Origin: Compostibacter hankyongensis
Lineage (GTDB): Bacteria; Bacteroidota; Bacteroidia; Chitinophagales; Chitinophagaceae
Direction of reading: 5' to 3'
DNA length: 64,000 nucleotides
Assembly: GCF_039541075.1 (NCBI RefSeq)
Contig: NZ_BAABFN010000001.1
Coordinates: forward strand, 434,001 to 498,000
The notes beneath the pieces were generated by a model. It was given only the letters and a program-made list of their open reading frames with translations, was not told the origin of the DNA and ran no database searches. Positions 25,380 to 34,245 of the stretch are shown here, piece by piece. Position 1 is the stretch's first letter, and each line of letters begins with the position of its first letter. The position numbers and the translations under genes are program-made.

Positions 25380-26717
25380 ATGGAAAATTCACTTGTTTCT
25401 TTCTGGGAGCGGAACCGCCTCGTCATCAAAATCTGCACGATCGGCATCCTGGCCCTGCTGTTGCTCATTCCCACCGCCTTTATCAGCTCCCTGGTACGGG
25501 AGCGCGAGGCCCGCAGGCAGGAGGCGGTCAAGGAAGTCAGCAACAAATGGGCTTCCGGGCAGACGGTCAGCGCTCCTGTACTGGTGATACCTTACCTGAA
25601 ACATGTTTATGACGAAAAAGGACAGCGCGAGCTCGTCCGGGAGCTGGCTTATTTCTTACCCGACCAGCTGCATATCGACGGTAAGATCATCCCGGAAAAA
25701 AGATACCGCGGGATCTACGAAGTGATCCTGTACCGTTCGGATCTGCATATCAGCGGCCGGTTTGACGACCTGCAGCCGGAAGGCATGAAGATCGCGCGGG
25801 AAGACCTGCTGACCGATGAGGCATTCCTGATGCTGGGGCTGGACGATGTGCGCGGGCTGGAGGACCAGGTGATGCTGCGCTGGGCAGATACTTCCTTGCT
25901 TTTCCGGCCCGGGCTTCCTGAAAATACATCGCTGAAGAGCGGTATCAGCGTTCCTGTGTCGGTAGTGGGCAGCGGTCAGGACAAGAATTCCTTTGCTTTC
26001 GATATCCGTTTAAAGGTGAAAGGCTCCGGACAGCTCTTCTTTGTGCCGCTGGGGGCGACCACTACCCTCAGCCTGCGTTCGCCGTGGCCCACCCCGAGCT
26101 TTGACGGCAGCTTCCTTCCCGATAAACGCCGGGTAACGCCGCAGGGCTTTGAGGCCGAATGGAAGGTCTTTCACCTGAACCGTAATTTTCCGCAGCACTG
26201 GACGGACGCTTCGTACAAGTTGCAGGATGCGGCCTTCGGGGTGAACCTGATGTTGCCGGTGGATGCCTATCAGCAAACCATGCGCTGCGTGAAATATGCC
26301 ATCCTCTTTATTGCGCTCACCTTTATCGTCTTTTTCCTGCTAGAAGCTACACGGGGCGGCGGCCGCGTCCATCCGTTCCAATACCTGCTGATCGGCCTGG
26401 CGCTGTGCGTCTTTTATACCCTGCTGCTTTCGATTTCCGAATATCTCCGCTTTTCCTGGGCCTATGGTATTGCGGCAGTGGCCGTCGTAGGGCTGATCGC
26501 GCTGTACAGCTGGTGGGTCTTCCGGAGCCGGCGGTTTACCCTGCTGGTATCCGGTATCCTGGCGCTGCTGTACGGCTTTATTTTTACGCTGGTGCAGCTG
26601 GAGGATTTCTCCCTCCTGGCCGGCAGTGTAGGGTTGTTTTCCATACTGACCCTGTTGATGTATTATTCCCGGAAAATAGACTGGTATGGCCTGCAGGGCG
26701 GAAACAAGCGACAATAA
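25380..26717 (+). CDS. creD: Cell envelope integrity protein CreD
   Basis: A 445-residue inner-membrane protein. One transmembrane helix near the N-terminus is followed by a large periplasmic domain (about residues 50-300) and five or six C-terminal helices, the usual CreD topology. Conserved segments include RGIYEVILYRSDLHISGRF, PTPSFDGSFLPDKR and FEAEWKVFHLNRNFPQ. In other bacteria CreD responds to envelope stress. Here it is controlled by a winged-helix protein rather than CreBC, and dgkA follows 13 bp downstream. Confidence 0.93.
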   Translation: MENSLVSFWERNRLVIKICTIGILALLLLIPTAFISSLVREREARRQEAVKEVSNKWASGQTVSAPVLVIPYLKHVYDEKGQRELVRELAYFLPDQLHIDGKIIPEKRYRGIYEVILYRSDLHISGRFDDLQPEGMKIAREDLLTDEAFLMLGLDDVRGLEDQVMLRWADTSLLFRPGLPENTSLKSGISVPVSVVGSGQDKNSFAFDIRLKVKGSGQLFFVPLGATTTLSLRSPWPTPSFDGSFLPDKRRVTPQGFEAEWKVFHLNRNFPQHWTDASYKLQDAAFGVNLMLPVDAYQQTMRCVKYAILFIALTFIVFFLLEATRGGGRVHPFQYLLIGLALCVFYTLLLSISEYLRFSWAYGIAAVAVVGLIALYSWWVFRSRRFTLLVSGILALLYGFIFTLVQLEDFSLLAGSVGLFSILTLLMYYSRKIDWYGLQGGNKRQ

Positions 26718-26730
26718 CTAATTTTAGGGG

Positions 26731-27102
26731 ATGGAAAGCAAAGAAAAATTTTCGCTCCGCAGCCGGCTCTGCAGCTTCCGGTATGCCTTCAGCGGGCTGC
26801 TGCGGTTTTTCCGTACCGAGCACAATGCCTGGATCCACCTGCTGGCGGCGGTCCTGGTGGTGCTGGCAGGGCTGGTCTTTCGTTTGACAAAAGGAGAATG
26901 GACAGGCATTGCATTTTCCATCGGCCTCGTGCTCTGCGCCGAAGTGTTCAATACCTGTATCGAGAAGATGATGGACCTGCTGTCCCCGGTCCGGGATGAA
27001 CGGGTGAAATATATCAAGGACCTGGCGGCCGGCGCCGTGCTGGTGGCGGCCGCCACAGCCGCCGTCATCGGTCTGCTGATCTTTATACCCAGGCTGATTT
27101 AG
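26731..27102 (+). CDS. dgkA: Diacylglycerol/undecaprenol kinase
   Basis: A 123-residue small trimeric membrane kinase. It has the family N-terminal amphipathic helix, three transmembrane segments, and the catalytic block VLCAEVFNTCIEKMMDLLSP with DERVKYIKDLAAGAVLV. In Gram-negative bacteria this type recycles diacylglycerol or phosphorylates undecaprenol. It closes the creD cluster and converges on a TolB-like gene. Confidence 0.9.
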   Translation: MESKEKFSLRSRLCSFRYAFSGLLRFFRTEHNAWIHLLAAVLVVLAGLVFRLTKGEWTGIAFSIGLVLCAEVFNTCIEKMMDLLSPVRDERVKYIKDLAAGAVLVAAATAAVIGLLIFIPRLI

Positions 27103-27130
27103 CGGTCTACGCGGGCCGGGATAGCCTTCC

Positions 27131-30100
27131 TTAGAAATCCACGCCCAGGGCCAGGTACCACATCGGCTTCCCTTCGAAGAGCCCGGTCATGGGCCACGCC
27201 GCGTCCAGCCGCAGGAAATAGCCGCCCAGCGCCGTGCGGGCTCCGAATCCGTATCCTCCGGCAAAAGGCCCCAGGAAATTGTTTTTGATCTGGAGGATCA
27301 CTGTGGGGTCGGTCGGGACATTGGGATAGCTGGAATAGCCCTCGTTTTTAAAGGACAGCTTTTCGTTCCAGGCGGTGCCGATGTCGGCAAAGGCGGTCAG
27401 CTGGAAGTTGCGGATAAAATTGGAATTGATGGGCTGTTCGATAAAGGTGGCGAACACCGGCAACCGCAGCTCCGTATTGAGGAGCAGCACATTGGTGCCG
27501 TTCTTGACGTTCTGCGGATAGCCGCGAAGGTTTTCCGCCAGTGTCTGGTAGGCGTAATAGGGGGGATTGTCGCCTGCGTGGTTCACCGGTACCGTGGCAT
27601 CATACTTCGGAAAAAGCCAGTTGTCCACTCCACCCAGGTAATACAGCAGCCGCCGGTCGCCCCAGGAGAAGTCTGCCGCCACGCGAGTGGCCCAGATGAA
27701 GTTCTTATAGATGGGCAGGTAGTAGCGGGCGTCGGCGCCGGCATTGAACGTAAAGGATTTTTTAGGACCCTTCAGCTCGGGGAACAGCTCCCCGTACACC
27801 TTGTAACGAAGACCGTTCCAGATGTTCATGGCCGGGTTAGTGGTATTGTCGTAGACGTATTCCAGCCGCAGCAGGCCATACGTCTGGGTATAATCAAGCG
27901 GCCCCTTGGGCAGGGATGTCGGATCCTTGGCCAGGAATACGTTCTGGTCGGTACGGTATCCCAGGGTCAGCCGCACGCTCCGCACCGGGTCAAAGGGATA
28001 ACGGGCGGTGATCTGGTAGAGGTTGGTCTTCAGCTTGCCTTCGTTCAGGGTAGGGTTACCGCTGCCGTCGGAATACGACAACCGGTCCACCTTGCGGTAA
28101 TAGACCGCTTTCCAGTCTACCAGGTGCGTCAGGTTCTCATAGCCAAAGAAGTATTCGCTTCCGTTGAGGTTGGAGGGGACGCGGAACCCGCCGAAGAACT
28201 TGATGTTTTCAAAAAGGTCGCTTACCCCTACCTGTATCATACCGTTGAAGGGCTGTTGCAGATAGATCGGGCCTCCGCCGCCCATGAAAGGCTGGTAGCG
28301 ATTGATCAGCACGGAGTTGTCCAGCTGGGCCACGAGGTAATCCGAAGAGAACTTCAGGTGGTACGGCAGCAGGCGGGCTGATTTCAGTATGTTTTTATGG
28401 GACTGGGTGAGCGTTTCGTTTTCCTTGATGATGATGTTGCTGTCCGGCGGCTCATAGCCAAACTCGCTCTGGAAATAGTTACCCTGTTCGGGCTGCGTGG
28501 TATCCGGATGCTCATAATACATGGGCAGGCCGCGGGCAATGCTGTCCTTATGCAGCGAATAGCGCCGGTAGGTGGTCAGCGGCGTGCTCACGTTGCGGCG
28601 GCGCAGGGCGATGGTGTCGGTCCTCAGGCGGTATACCCGCTTGAAATCCCCCTGCCGGATGGTCTCGGAAACCTGCATCTGGTCGCCCGCGATGTTGGAC
28701 TCTACGATACCGTGGATATAGTTGGTAATGGGGAATACATAAGTGGAGTCCTGCGTGATGGCGATCACCTTTACGGAATCCGGCTGGGTGCTGCCGTATG
28801 CCTGAAGGGCGGAGTCCAGCTCCGTCGGCTCGGGGTTGTGGTAGATATCCGTTCCCACAAAATAAAGCGAGTCCAGCCCGTCCTGGGTAGCCCTGAAAAA
28901 GCCGGCATAACGGTTACGGATACCGTTGTCGTCGCTGACAAAAGTGAAATAAGTATCGTTGTATTGCGTAGGCATGCGGGCGTCGCCATGCTGCATTTCC
29001 GTAAGCCGGCTGATCTGCTTGTCCTGGGTCTTGTTCCAGTTGTCTATCAGAAATACATTATAATGATCGTGCGGAAGTACGGTGTCGGCGTCTTTGGCAT
29101 AGGCCGAGGGACGGTTGGAGGAAAAGATCACCCCGCTTTTCCCGGGGAAGGCCACAAAGGAAGGGTCCAGATCGTCATACACATCCTGCGTGATGGGGGT
29201 GGTCTGGAAGGTGCTGATGTTGTAGGTATAGATATCGGAATGGCCGTTCTTTACCGCCGACAGCAGCAGGGTGTTATGATCCAGCAGGTACTGGAAGCTG
29301 TTGATGGACTGGAAATCAGCGGGCAGGTCCTGGTGGGTGCGGGTTCTGCTGATGAGATCATAGATCATCAGCTTGAGTTTCCCGCGTTCTTCGTAGATGA
29401 CGGCAAGACGTCCTCCTTTGGTATCCCAGGCAATCTGCGGATAATCCGGGTTTACCTGCGACTGCAGCTGACGTACCCCGCTGGTGAGCAGTACTTTGGG
29501 CTTATAGGCGCCCTGGTACAGCAGCACGCTGTATTTTCCCTTTTTAAACTCCACCATGGCATAATCGCGGTTCCGCGGATTGGGGTGGAAGCGGTAATAA
29601 TCATGCCGCTCATCGGTGGGGCGGGTGGTGACCGGCCTGCCGCGGGTAATCTGGCGGCGGTGGCGATTGTCATCCTGGTAGCGCCGGTAGTTGTAGGTCA
29701 TAAAGTCCTGCAGGGCGTTCTTGAACTTCTGGTGCAGCACCTGGGTGCTGGCCTTTTTAAGGCTGCGCTCCATGCGGGAGATGTAGAGGAGGTAGGAGGT
29801 GGCGTCTTTCCCGTATTTGTTTTCCACATAATACCAGAAGGCGTGGCCGGCCAGGGTTGGCTTTTCGAGCGCCAGCTGGTTAAAGGTGCGGTAACGGCCG
29901 CTGTAAAGCGCTTCCTTGAGATCGCCGTCCAGCTCGGTATTCCAGTTCTCCGCAATATAGGCGATATAGCCGTCGGTATACCAGATAGGCAGGTTGAGCA
30001 GCATGGTATTCCCGGCAAACTCCCCGAAATTGTCGCCCATCAGCATATTTTCAAAAATCACCCGCGCAATGCCTTCCCGGATCTGGCGGCGCAGCGCGGC

Positions 30101-30496
30101 ATGGTCCCCGTCGAAATAGACGATCATTTTGTTGTTGACCAGCTTGGTGGTGCCGCCGGTGTTCTGCCAGTCCAGCCCTATCCCGATATTGGACTGCTTC
30201 ATTTCGCCGAAGCTGTTGTAAACCACGATGTTGATCCGGCGGCGCAGCCCGTAGTCCATGGTCTTTTCAATATCGTTCAGTTCCGCTTCCGCCGCCTGGG
30301 CCACGTATTTGCCCAGTTCCAGTCCGTTTTGGTTAAAGTAGGTATTGAAGTTGCCGGTTTGCAGGTAGCGCCATTTGAAATTTTTGTATTGCAGCCTGTT
30401 TTGTCCGAATTCCACTGTGTTGGTTTGTCCGTAGGCCATGGAGGCCAGCCCGAGGATACACCCGCTCAATAACAACTTACGTAACATGCGATTCAT
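27131..30496 (-). CDS. TolB-like outer-membrane protein with degenerate gluzincin domain
   Basis: An 1121-residue secreted protein with a signal peptide ending MAYGQ. Residues about 30-290 resemble a peptidase-MA (gluzincin) domain: the place of HExxH reads REGIA (140-144), with both zinc histidines lost, and PIWYTDGYIAY matches the third-ligand block with Glu replaced by Asp. Residues about 320-560 contain PD40/TolB-type propeller strands (SGVIFSSNRPS). The last 350 residues look like an outer-membrane barrel ending YLALGVDF. It is probably surface or periplasm facing, and its function is unknown. It converges on dgkA. Confidence 0.8.
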   Translation of the reverse strand: MNRMLRKLLLSGCILGLASMAYGQTNTVEFGQNRLQYKNFKWRYLQTGNFNTYFNQNGLELGKYVAQAAEAELNDIEKTMDYGLRRRINIVVYNSFGEMKQSNIGIGLDWQNTGGTTKLVNNKMIVYFDGDHAALRRQIREGIARVIFENMLMGDNFGEFAGNTMLLNLPIWYTDGYIAYIAENWNTELDGDLKEALYSGRYRTFNQLALEKPTLAGHAFWYYVENKYGKDATSYLLYISRMERSLKKASTQVLHQKFKNALQDFMTYNYRRYQDDNRHRRQITRGRPVTTRPTDERHDYYRFHPNPRNRDYAMVEFKKGKYSVLLYQGAYKPKVLLTSGVRQLQSQVNPDYPQIAWDTKGGRLAVIYEERGKLKLMIYDLISRTRTHQDLPADFQSINSFQYLLDHNTLLLSAVKNGHSDIYTYNISTFQTTPITQDVYDDLDPSFVAFPGKSGVIFSSNRPSAYAKDADTVLPHDHYNVFLIDNWNKTQDKQISRLTEMQHGDARMPTQYNDTYFTFVSDDNGIRNRYAGFFRATQDGLDSLYFVGTDIYHNPEPTELDSALQAYGSTQPDSVKVIAITQDSTYVFPITNYIHGIVESNIAGDQMQVSETIRQGDFKRVYRLRTDTIALRRRNVSTPLTTYRRYSLHKDSIARGLPMYYEHPDTTQPEQGNYFQSEFGYEPPDSNIIIKENETLTQSHKNILKSARLLPYHLKFSSDYLVAQLDNSVLINRYQPFMGGGGPIYLQQPFNGMIQVGVSDLFENIKFFGGFRVPSNLNGSEYFFGYENLTHLVDWKAVYYRKVDRLSYSDGSGNPTLNEGKLKTNLYQITARYPFDPVRSVRLTLGYRTDQNVFLAKDPTSLPKGPLDYTQTYGLLRLEYVYDNTTNPAMNIWNGLRYKVYGELFPELKGPKKSFTFNAGADARYYLPIYKNFIWATRVAADFSWGDRRLLYYLGGVDNWLFPKYDATVPVNHAGDNPPYYAYQTLAENLRGYPQNVKNGTNVLLLNTELRLPVFATFIEQPINSNFIRNFQLTAFADIGTAWNEKLSFKNEGYSSYPNVPTDPTVILQIKNNFLGPFAGGYGFGARTALGGYFLRLDAAWPMTGLFEGKPMWYLALGVDF

Positions 30497-30561
30497 ACGG
30501 AATCTGTTGATAATGGACTATTTTTACGGTAATAAAAGTAGCGAAAATAAGCTTACTAAAA

Positions 30562-31203
30562 ATGTTGACGATCCACAGCTTTCTTTTCAACCCCTTTCAG
30601 GAAAATACTTACCTGCTCCTTAACGAAAAAAAGGAGTGTATCATTATAGACCCGGGCTGTTATTTTGAAAATGAACGGAACGAACTGGTGGGGTTTATCA
30701 CCACCCGGGGGCTGCAACCCCGGCTGCTGCTCAATACCCATGCCCACCTGGACCATATTTTCGGAAATTATCTGGTGAGCCAGGAGTGGGGGCTCCGTCC
30801 CCGGCTGCACCGGCTGGAGCTGCCCGTGCTGGAACGGTCGCCCGAGGCCGGGAACCTGTACGGGACTCCCTTTGCGCCCTCGCCGGAGCCGGAGGCGTTC
30901 CTTGAAGAAGGGAAAGCGATTCTTTTCGGGGAAGATGAGCTGGAGGTGATCCTGGCGCCGGGGCATTCCCCGGGCAGCCTTTGCTTTTACTGCCCGGCCC
31001 AGCAGTTCCTGATCGGGGGCGACGTGCTGTTCCGGGAGAGCGTCGGCCGCGCCGACCTGCCGGGGGGCGACTACGATACCCTCGTCCGTTCTATAGAGAC
31101 CAGGCTGTATGTGCTCGATGACGCCGTTACCGTATATCCCGGTCACGGGCCCGCCACCACCATCGGGCATGAAAAACGGCACAACCCCTTTGTAAGGGGG
31201 TAG
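30562..31203 (+). CDS. MBL-fold metallo-hydrolase
   Basis: A 213-residue metallo-beta-lactamase fold enzyme without signal peptide. The metal motif HAHLDH is at residues 60-65, with further ligands in GHSPGSL, a conserved Asp (GGDVLF) and a C-terminal GHGP. It is close to the glyoxalase II-like hydrolases of Bacteroidota; the exact thioester or sulfur substrate is not known. It is divergent from the TolB-like gene with a 65-bp gap. Confidence 0.92.
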   Translation: MLTIHSFLFNPFQENTYLLLNEKKECIIIDPGCYFENERNELVGFITTRGLQPRLLLNTHAHLDHIFGNYLVSQEWGLRPRLHRLELPVLERSPEAGNLYGTPFAPSPEPEAFLEEGKAILFGEDELEVILAPGHSPGSLCFYCPAQQFLIGGDVLFRESVGRADLPGGDYDTLVRSIETRLYVLDDAVTVYPGHGPATTIGHEKRHNPFVRG

Positions 31204-31223
31204 GGGTAAGCGGTGGAAGGGCT

Positions 31224-32732
31224 TCAGCGGCCCAGCCACCGACCCACGACCGGCAGGCGGCTGAACTCCCGCCGTTCCCGCAGCAGGGTAAAGAGCATGT
31301 ACGCCCCAAGCAGAAGTACCCCGGCCAGGACGCGGAGGCCGGTCTGCCCCGTCAGCCGCTGCAATCCCTCATGCAGCAGCAGCACGACTACGGCAAGCAG
31401 CATATACCCGCCCAGCTTTTTCCATTCGTAAGGCACCGGGTAATGCCGCTGTCCCCACACGAAGGAGATCACCATCATAATAAAATAGCAAAGAAAGCTG
31501 GCCCAGGCGGAGCCCACATAGCTGAACCGGGGGATCCACCAGATGTTCAATACCAGCGTCACCACCACGCCGGCCAGCGTCATATAAGCGCCGTACAGGG
31601 TTTTGTTGGTGAGCTTGTACCAGATGGCCAGGTTGTAATAGATGCCGAGACATACATACGACATGGCCAGCTGCGGGATCACGTCGAAGCCGCCGGCATA
31701 TTCGGGAGAATGACGGATGTCCACCAGGTTAAGCGCTTTCCACAGATCGCGGAACAGCACGATGCCGAGGAACATCCAGCAGCTGCCGATCACATAGAAC
31801 TTCATGATGCGGGCATAAGTAGCCTGCGCATTCTCCCGTCCCGCTTCGTTGAAGAAAAAAGGCTCGGCCCCCATCTTGAAGACCTGGATGAAGACGTTGA
31901 TCAGCAGGGCAAAGAGATATCCGGAGTAATAGATGGCCTGGATGGTCTCCACCCTGTCCCTGGAGTAGGGCAGCAGATTGTCCAGCAATGCGCGGTCCAT
32001 CACTTCATTGATCATACCTCCGAAACCGACGATCATCAGCGGCCAGGTATAGCGCATCATCTGCTTCCACAGCTTCAGATCGAAGACCGCCCGCAGTCCG
32101 CGCAGTTCCTTGTATAGCAGCAGCAGCGTTACCGCGCTGGCGATCAGGTTGGCAATAAACACATAGCCGACACCGACGGCCGGGTCATAGCCTGGCAGGC
32201 GATGACCTCTTGCGCCTGCCCAGGGGCCGATCACCAGGAAATAAAAGATGAGCAGTACCTGCATCAGGATGTTCAGGAAGCGGATAAAGGCATATTTGAC
32301 CGGCCGTCCCTGCTGCCGGAGCCTTGCAAAGGGAATAGCGCAGAGGGCGTCAAAGCCCAGTATCCCGGCAAACCATACCACCCATTCGGGATGCCCGGGA
32401 ATATTCCAGATATCGGAGATGGGAGCCGCGCAGACCGCCATGGCCGTGCTCAGCAGGATGGTGGTGCCGAATACGGAAAAGAACGAGGTGGCATATACGG
32501 CGTTCCGGCCTTCCTTATGTTGTATAAAGCGAAAGTAGGTGGTTTCCATGCCATAGGTGAACAATACGTTCAGGAAGGTAGAGTAGACGTATACCTTGGT
32601 CACCACGCCGTAGTTGTCGATGGCGATGATATGGGTGAGGAAGAACTTTAAAAATACATTCAGGAAGCGGGCGGCCACATAGCTGCCCCCGTACCATAAA
32701 GTCTGATTTGCCAGTCGTCTGATGGAACTCAA
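31224..32732 (-). CDS. Polysaccharide flippase (MATE/Wzx-like)
   Basis: A 502-residue protein with 12-14 transmembrane helices of the MOP superfamily, with the family N-terminus RRLANQTLWYGGSY and blocks such as VMDRALLDNLLPYSRDRVETIQAIYYSGY. It likely flips lipid-linked oligosaccharides for surface polysaccharide. The start is TTG; a perfect minus-strand -7 element lies 14 bases upstream, so the leader is very short. No glycosyltransferases are adjacent. Confidence 0.87.
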   Translation of the reverse strand: MSSIRRLANQTLWYGGSYVAARFLNVFLKFFLTHIIAIDNYGVVTKVYVYSTFLNVLFTYGMETTYFRFIQHKEGRNAVYATSFFSVFGTTILLSTAMAVCAAPISDIWNIPGHPEWVVWFAGILGFDALCAIPFARLRQQGRPVKYAFIRFLNILMQVLLIFYFLVIGPWAGARGHRLPGYDPAVGVGYVFIANLIASAVTLLLLYKELRGLRAVFDLKLWKQMMRYTWPLMIVGFGGMINEVMDRALLDNLLPYSRDRVETIQAIYYSGYLFALLINVFIQVFKMGAEPFFFNEAGRENAQATYARIMKFYVIGSCWMFLGIVLFRDLWKALNLVDIRHSPEYAGGFDVIPQLAMSYVCLGIYYNLAIWYKLTNKTLYGAYMTLAGVVVTLVLNIWWIPRFSYVGSAWASFLCYFIMMVISFVWGQRHYPVPYEWKKLGGYMLLAVVVLLLHEGLQRLTGQTGLRVLAGVLLLGAYMLFTLLRERREFSRLPVVGRWLGR

Positions 32733-32745
32733 GAGAAAATTTTTG

Positions 32746-32753
32746 CAAAAGTA
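32746..32753 (-). promoter_or_regulatory. Probable flippase promoter, -7 element
   Basis: Reads TACTTTTG on the minus strand, a perfect TAnnTTTG, 14 bases before the TTG start. No TTG is visible 19-20 bp upstream. Confidence 0.45.
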
Positions 32754-32944
32754 AGAACAATCCCGGGCATGGGTCTTTTTGGAGTTATAAGGATTGCGGG
32801 AGCCGGGCGGCGATATCCGCGGATGGCTTTCGGCGGCCTGCTGCTGCGCCGGTGCATGTCGTCGCTGTTTATTTGGAAAATGCGACGGATTGGAGTATCT
32901 TTTGAAGAATTCTACTGTTTCTTTTTATCTTAAAACCATGGCTT

Positions 32945-33169
32945 ATGCGTGTAACGGGCATTATACTGATCCTTATCGGCATAGCGATGCTGATCTTTAC
33001 CGGCGGGATCAACTTCCAGACCAAAAAGAAAGTAGTGGATGCCGGTCCGATCCAGATCGACAAGAAGGAAAACAAGCACGTGGGCTGGCCTGCTTATGCA
33101 GGAGGCGTTATTGTGGTCGCCGGGATAGTGGTGCTGCTTGCCGGCGGCAAAAGAAAGGGAAGCGCCTGA
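32945..33169 (+). CDS. Small two-TM membrane protein, unknown function
   Basis: A 74-residue protein with transmembrane helices at residues about 4-20 and 49-67, joined by a basic/acidic loop (TKKKVVDAGPIQIDKKENKH), and a basic tail. No motif suggests an activity. It is a single gene between the flippase and an SGNH hydrolase. Confidence 0.7.
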   Translation: MRVTGIILILIGIAMLIFTGGINFQTKKKVVDAGPIQIDKKENKHVGWPAYAGGVIVVAGIVVLLAGGKRKGSA

Positions 33170-33263
33170 AGCCTTTGACGGAAAAGATTTGTACATTACC
33201 TTCGTGCGGTCCGCGAAGCAGGGTTCTCATGCCTGTCTAACGGGAAGCCGCTAACGTCATTAA

Positions 33264-33926
33264 ATGAAGCAACAGCGTATGAGAAAAGTCCTACTGATCC
33301 TATTTTTCACGGGTATGACCGTTTGGGCGCAGGCGCAGCAGTCCTGGCCCTTCCAGAAAGAAATCAATGAATTCAAGGCGGCGGACCGGGCCGGCATGCC
33401 GCACAAGGGAGCCATCCTTTTTACCGGCAGCTCTTCTATTAAGAAGTGGAGCGACCTGAAGACGCGTTTTGCCGATTATGACGTGATCCAGCGAGGGTTC
33501 GGAGGATCACAGCTGAGCGATCTGCTGCATTACACCGACGATATCGTACTGCCTTACCGGCCTTCCAAGATCTTTGTATACGAAGGCGATAACGATATTG
33601 CCGGCGGAAAGACGGCGGCTAAGGTGTATGCCGATTTCGTTACTTTTTTTAATCGTGTTCATACGGCGCTGCCCGAAACCAAGATCTATTATATCTCCAT
33701 TAAACCCAGTCCCAGCCGGAAAAAGCTGTGGAAGACCTTCCGGGAAGCCAATGAAATGATCAAGGCCTTTGCCGCGAAGCATCCCTGCAATGCCGTCTTT
33801 ATCGACGTGTACCATCCCATGCTGGATGGCAACGGAGAGGCCCTGCCCGTATTCCTGCCGGACAACCTGCACATGGTCAGCGCCGGGTACGACATCTGGG
33901 AGAAGGAGATCAGGAAGTATTTGTAG
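33264..33926 (+). CDS. Secreted SGNH/GDSL hydrolase
   Basis: A 220-residue protein with a signal peptide ending WAQAQ. SGNH blocks are present: block I is GSSS instead of GDSL with the nucleophile at about Ser57, block II is GFGGSQ, block III is GDND, and block V is DNLHM. It is an esterase or deacetylase of unknown substrate, acting outside the cytoplasm. It is followed by a structured repeat region without genes. Confidence 0.9.
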   Translation: MKQQRMRKVLLILFFTGMTVWAQAQQSWPFQKEINEFKAADRAGMPHKGAILFTGSSSIKKWSDLKTRFADYDVIQRGFGGSQLSDLLHYTDDIVLPYRPSKIFVYEGDNDIAGGKTAAKVYADFVTFFNRVHTALPETKIYYISIKPSPSRKKLWKTFREANEMIKAFAAKHPCNAVFIDVYHPMLDGNGEALPVFLPDNLHMVSAGYDIWEKEIRKYL

Positions 33927-33985
33927 TTTATCTCGTGCACAATGATTTTAATTGGTCTCGATGAACGCTGCGCGTTTCTGGTTCT

Positions 33986-34017
33986 GTTCTTTCTTTGCCT
34001 TGATGCAAAGAAAGAAC
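33986..34017. repeat. Perfect 13-bp inverted repeat
   Basis: Arms GTTCTTTCTTTGC (33986-33998) and GCAAAGAAAGAAC (34005-34017) pair perfectly around a 6-nt loop. It sits 60 bp after the SGNH hydrolase stop and may also end its transcript, but it lacks a T-run and belongs to the larger element beside it. Confidence 0.75.
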
Positions 34018-34035
34018 CAAAGAAAAATCAAGACT

Positions 34036-34205
34036 GGCGAAAAATGACTAAAATTTGTTTCACTCCGCTACGGAAAATAATGTCCTGATTCGCTTTTGTA
34101 TTTCTCTGAGCTGCTCCATTGCTCGGCATCCGGTCATAGCCGGTCCTATTTTCCGTTTAACGCTCCATTGCACAAATTTTTTGACGTCATTTTTCTAAGG
34201 TCGCC
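34036..34205. repeat. 170-bp structured non-coding element with nested inverted repeats
   Basis: Three nested pairs of arms fold the stretch on itself: AAAAATGAC (34040-34048) with GTCATTTTT (34186-34194), AAAATTTG (34050-34057) with CAAATTTT (34173-34180), and ACGGAAAATA (34070-34079) with TATTTTCCGT (34147-34156). Outer ends GGCG and CGCC also pair after a small bulge. No open frame is present. Together with the 13-bp repeat it fills the 319-bp gap 33927-34245. It looks like an interspersed, MITE-like or REP-like unit. Confidence 0.6.
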
Positions 34206-34245
34206 TTTCATGTTTGTCAGTGAACTTTAAACCTCAAAATACCCT

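Noticed and set aside
28397..30472. 691-residue open frame opposite the TolB-like gene
   Set aside because: Shadow; no signal, domain or start context, and the opposite strand has a signal peptide and clear domains.
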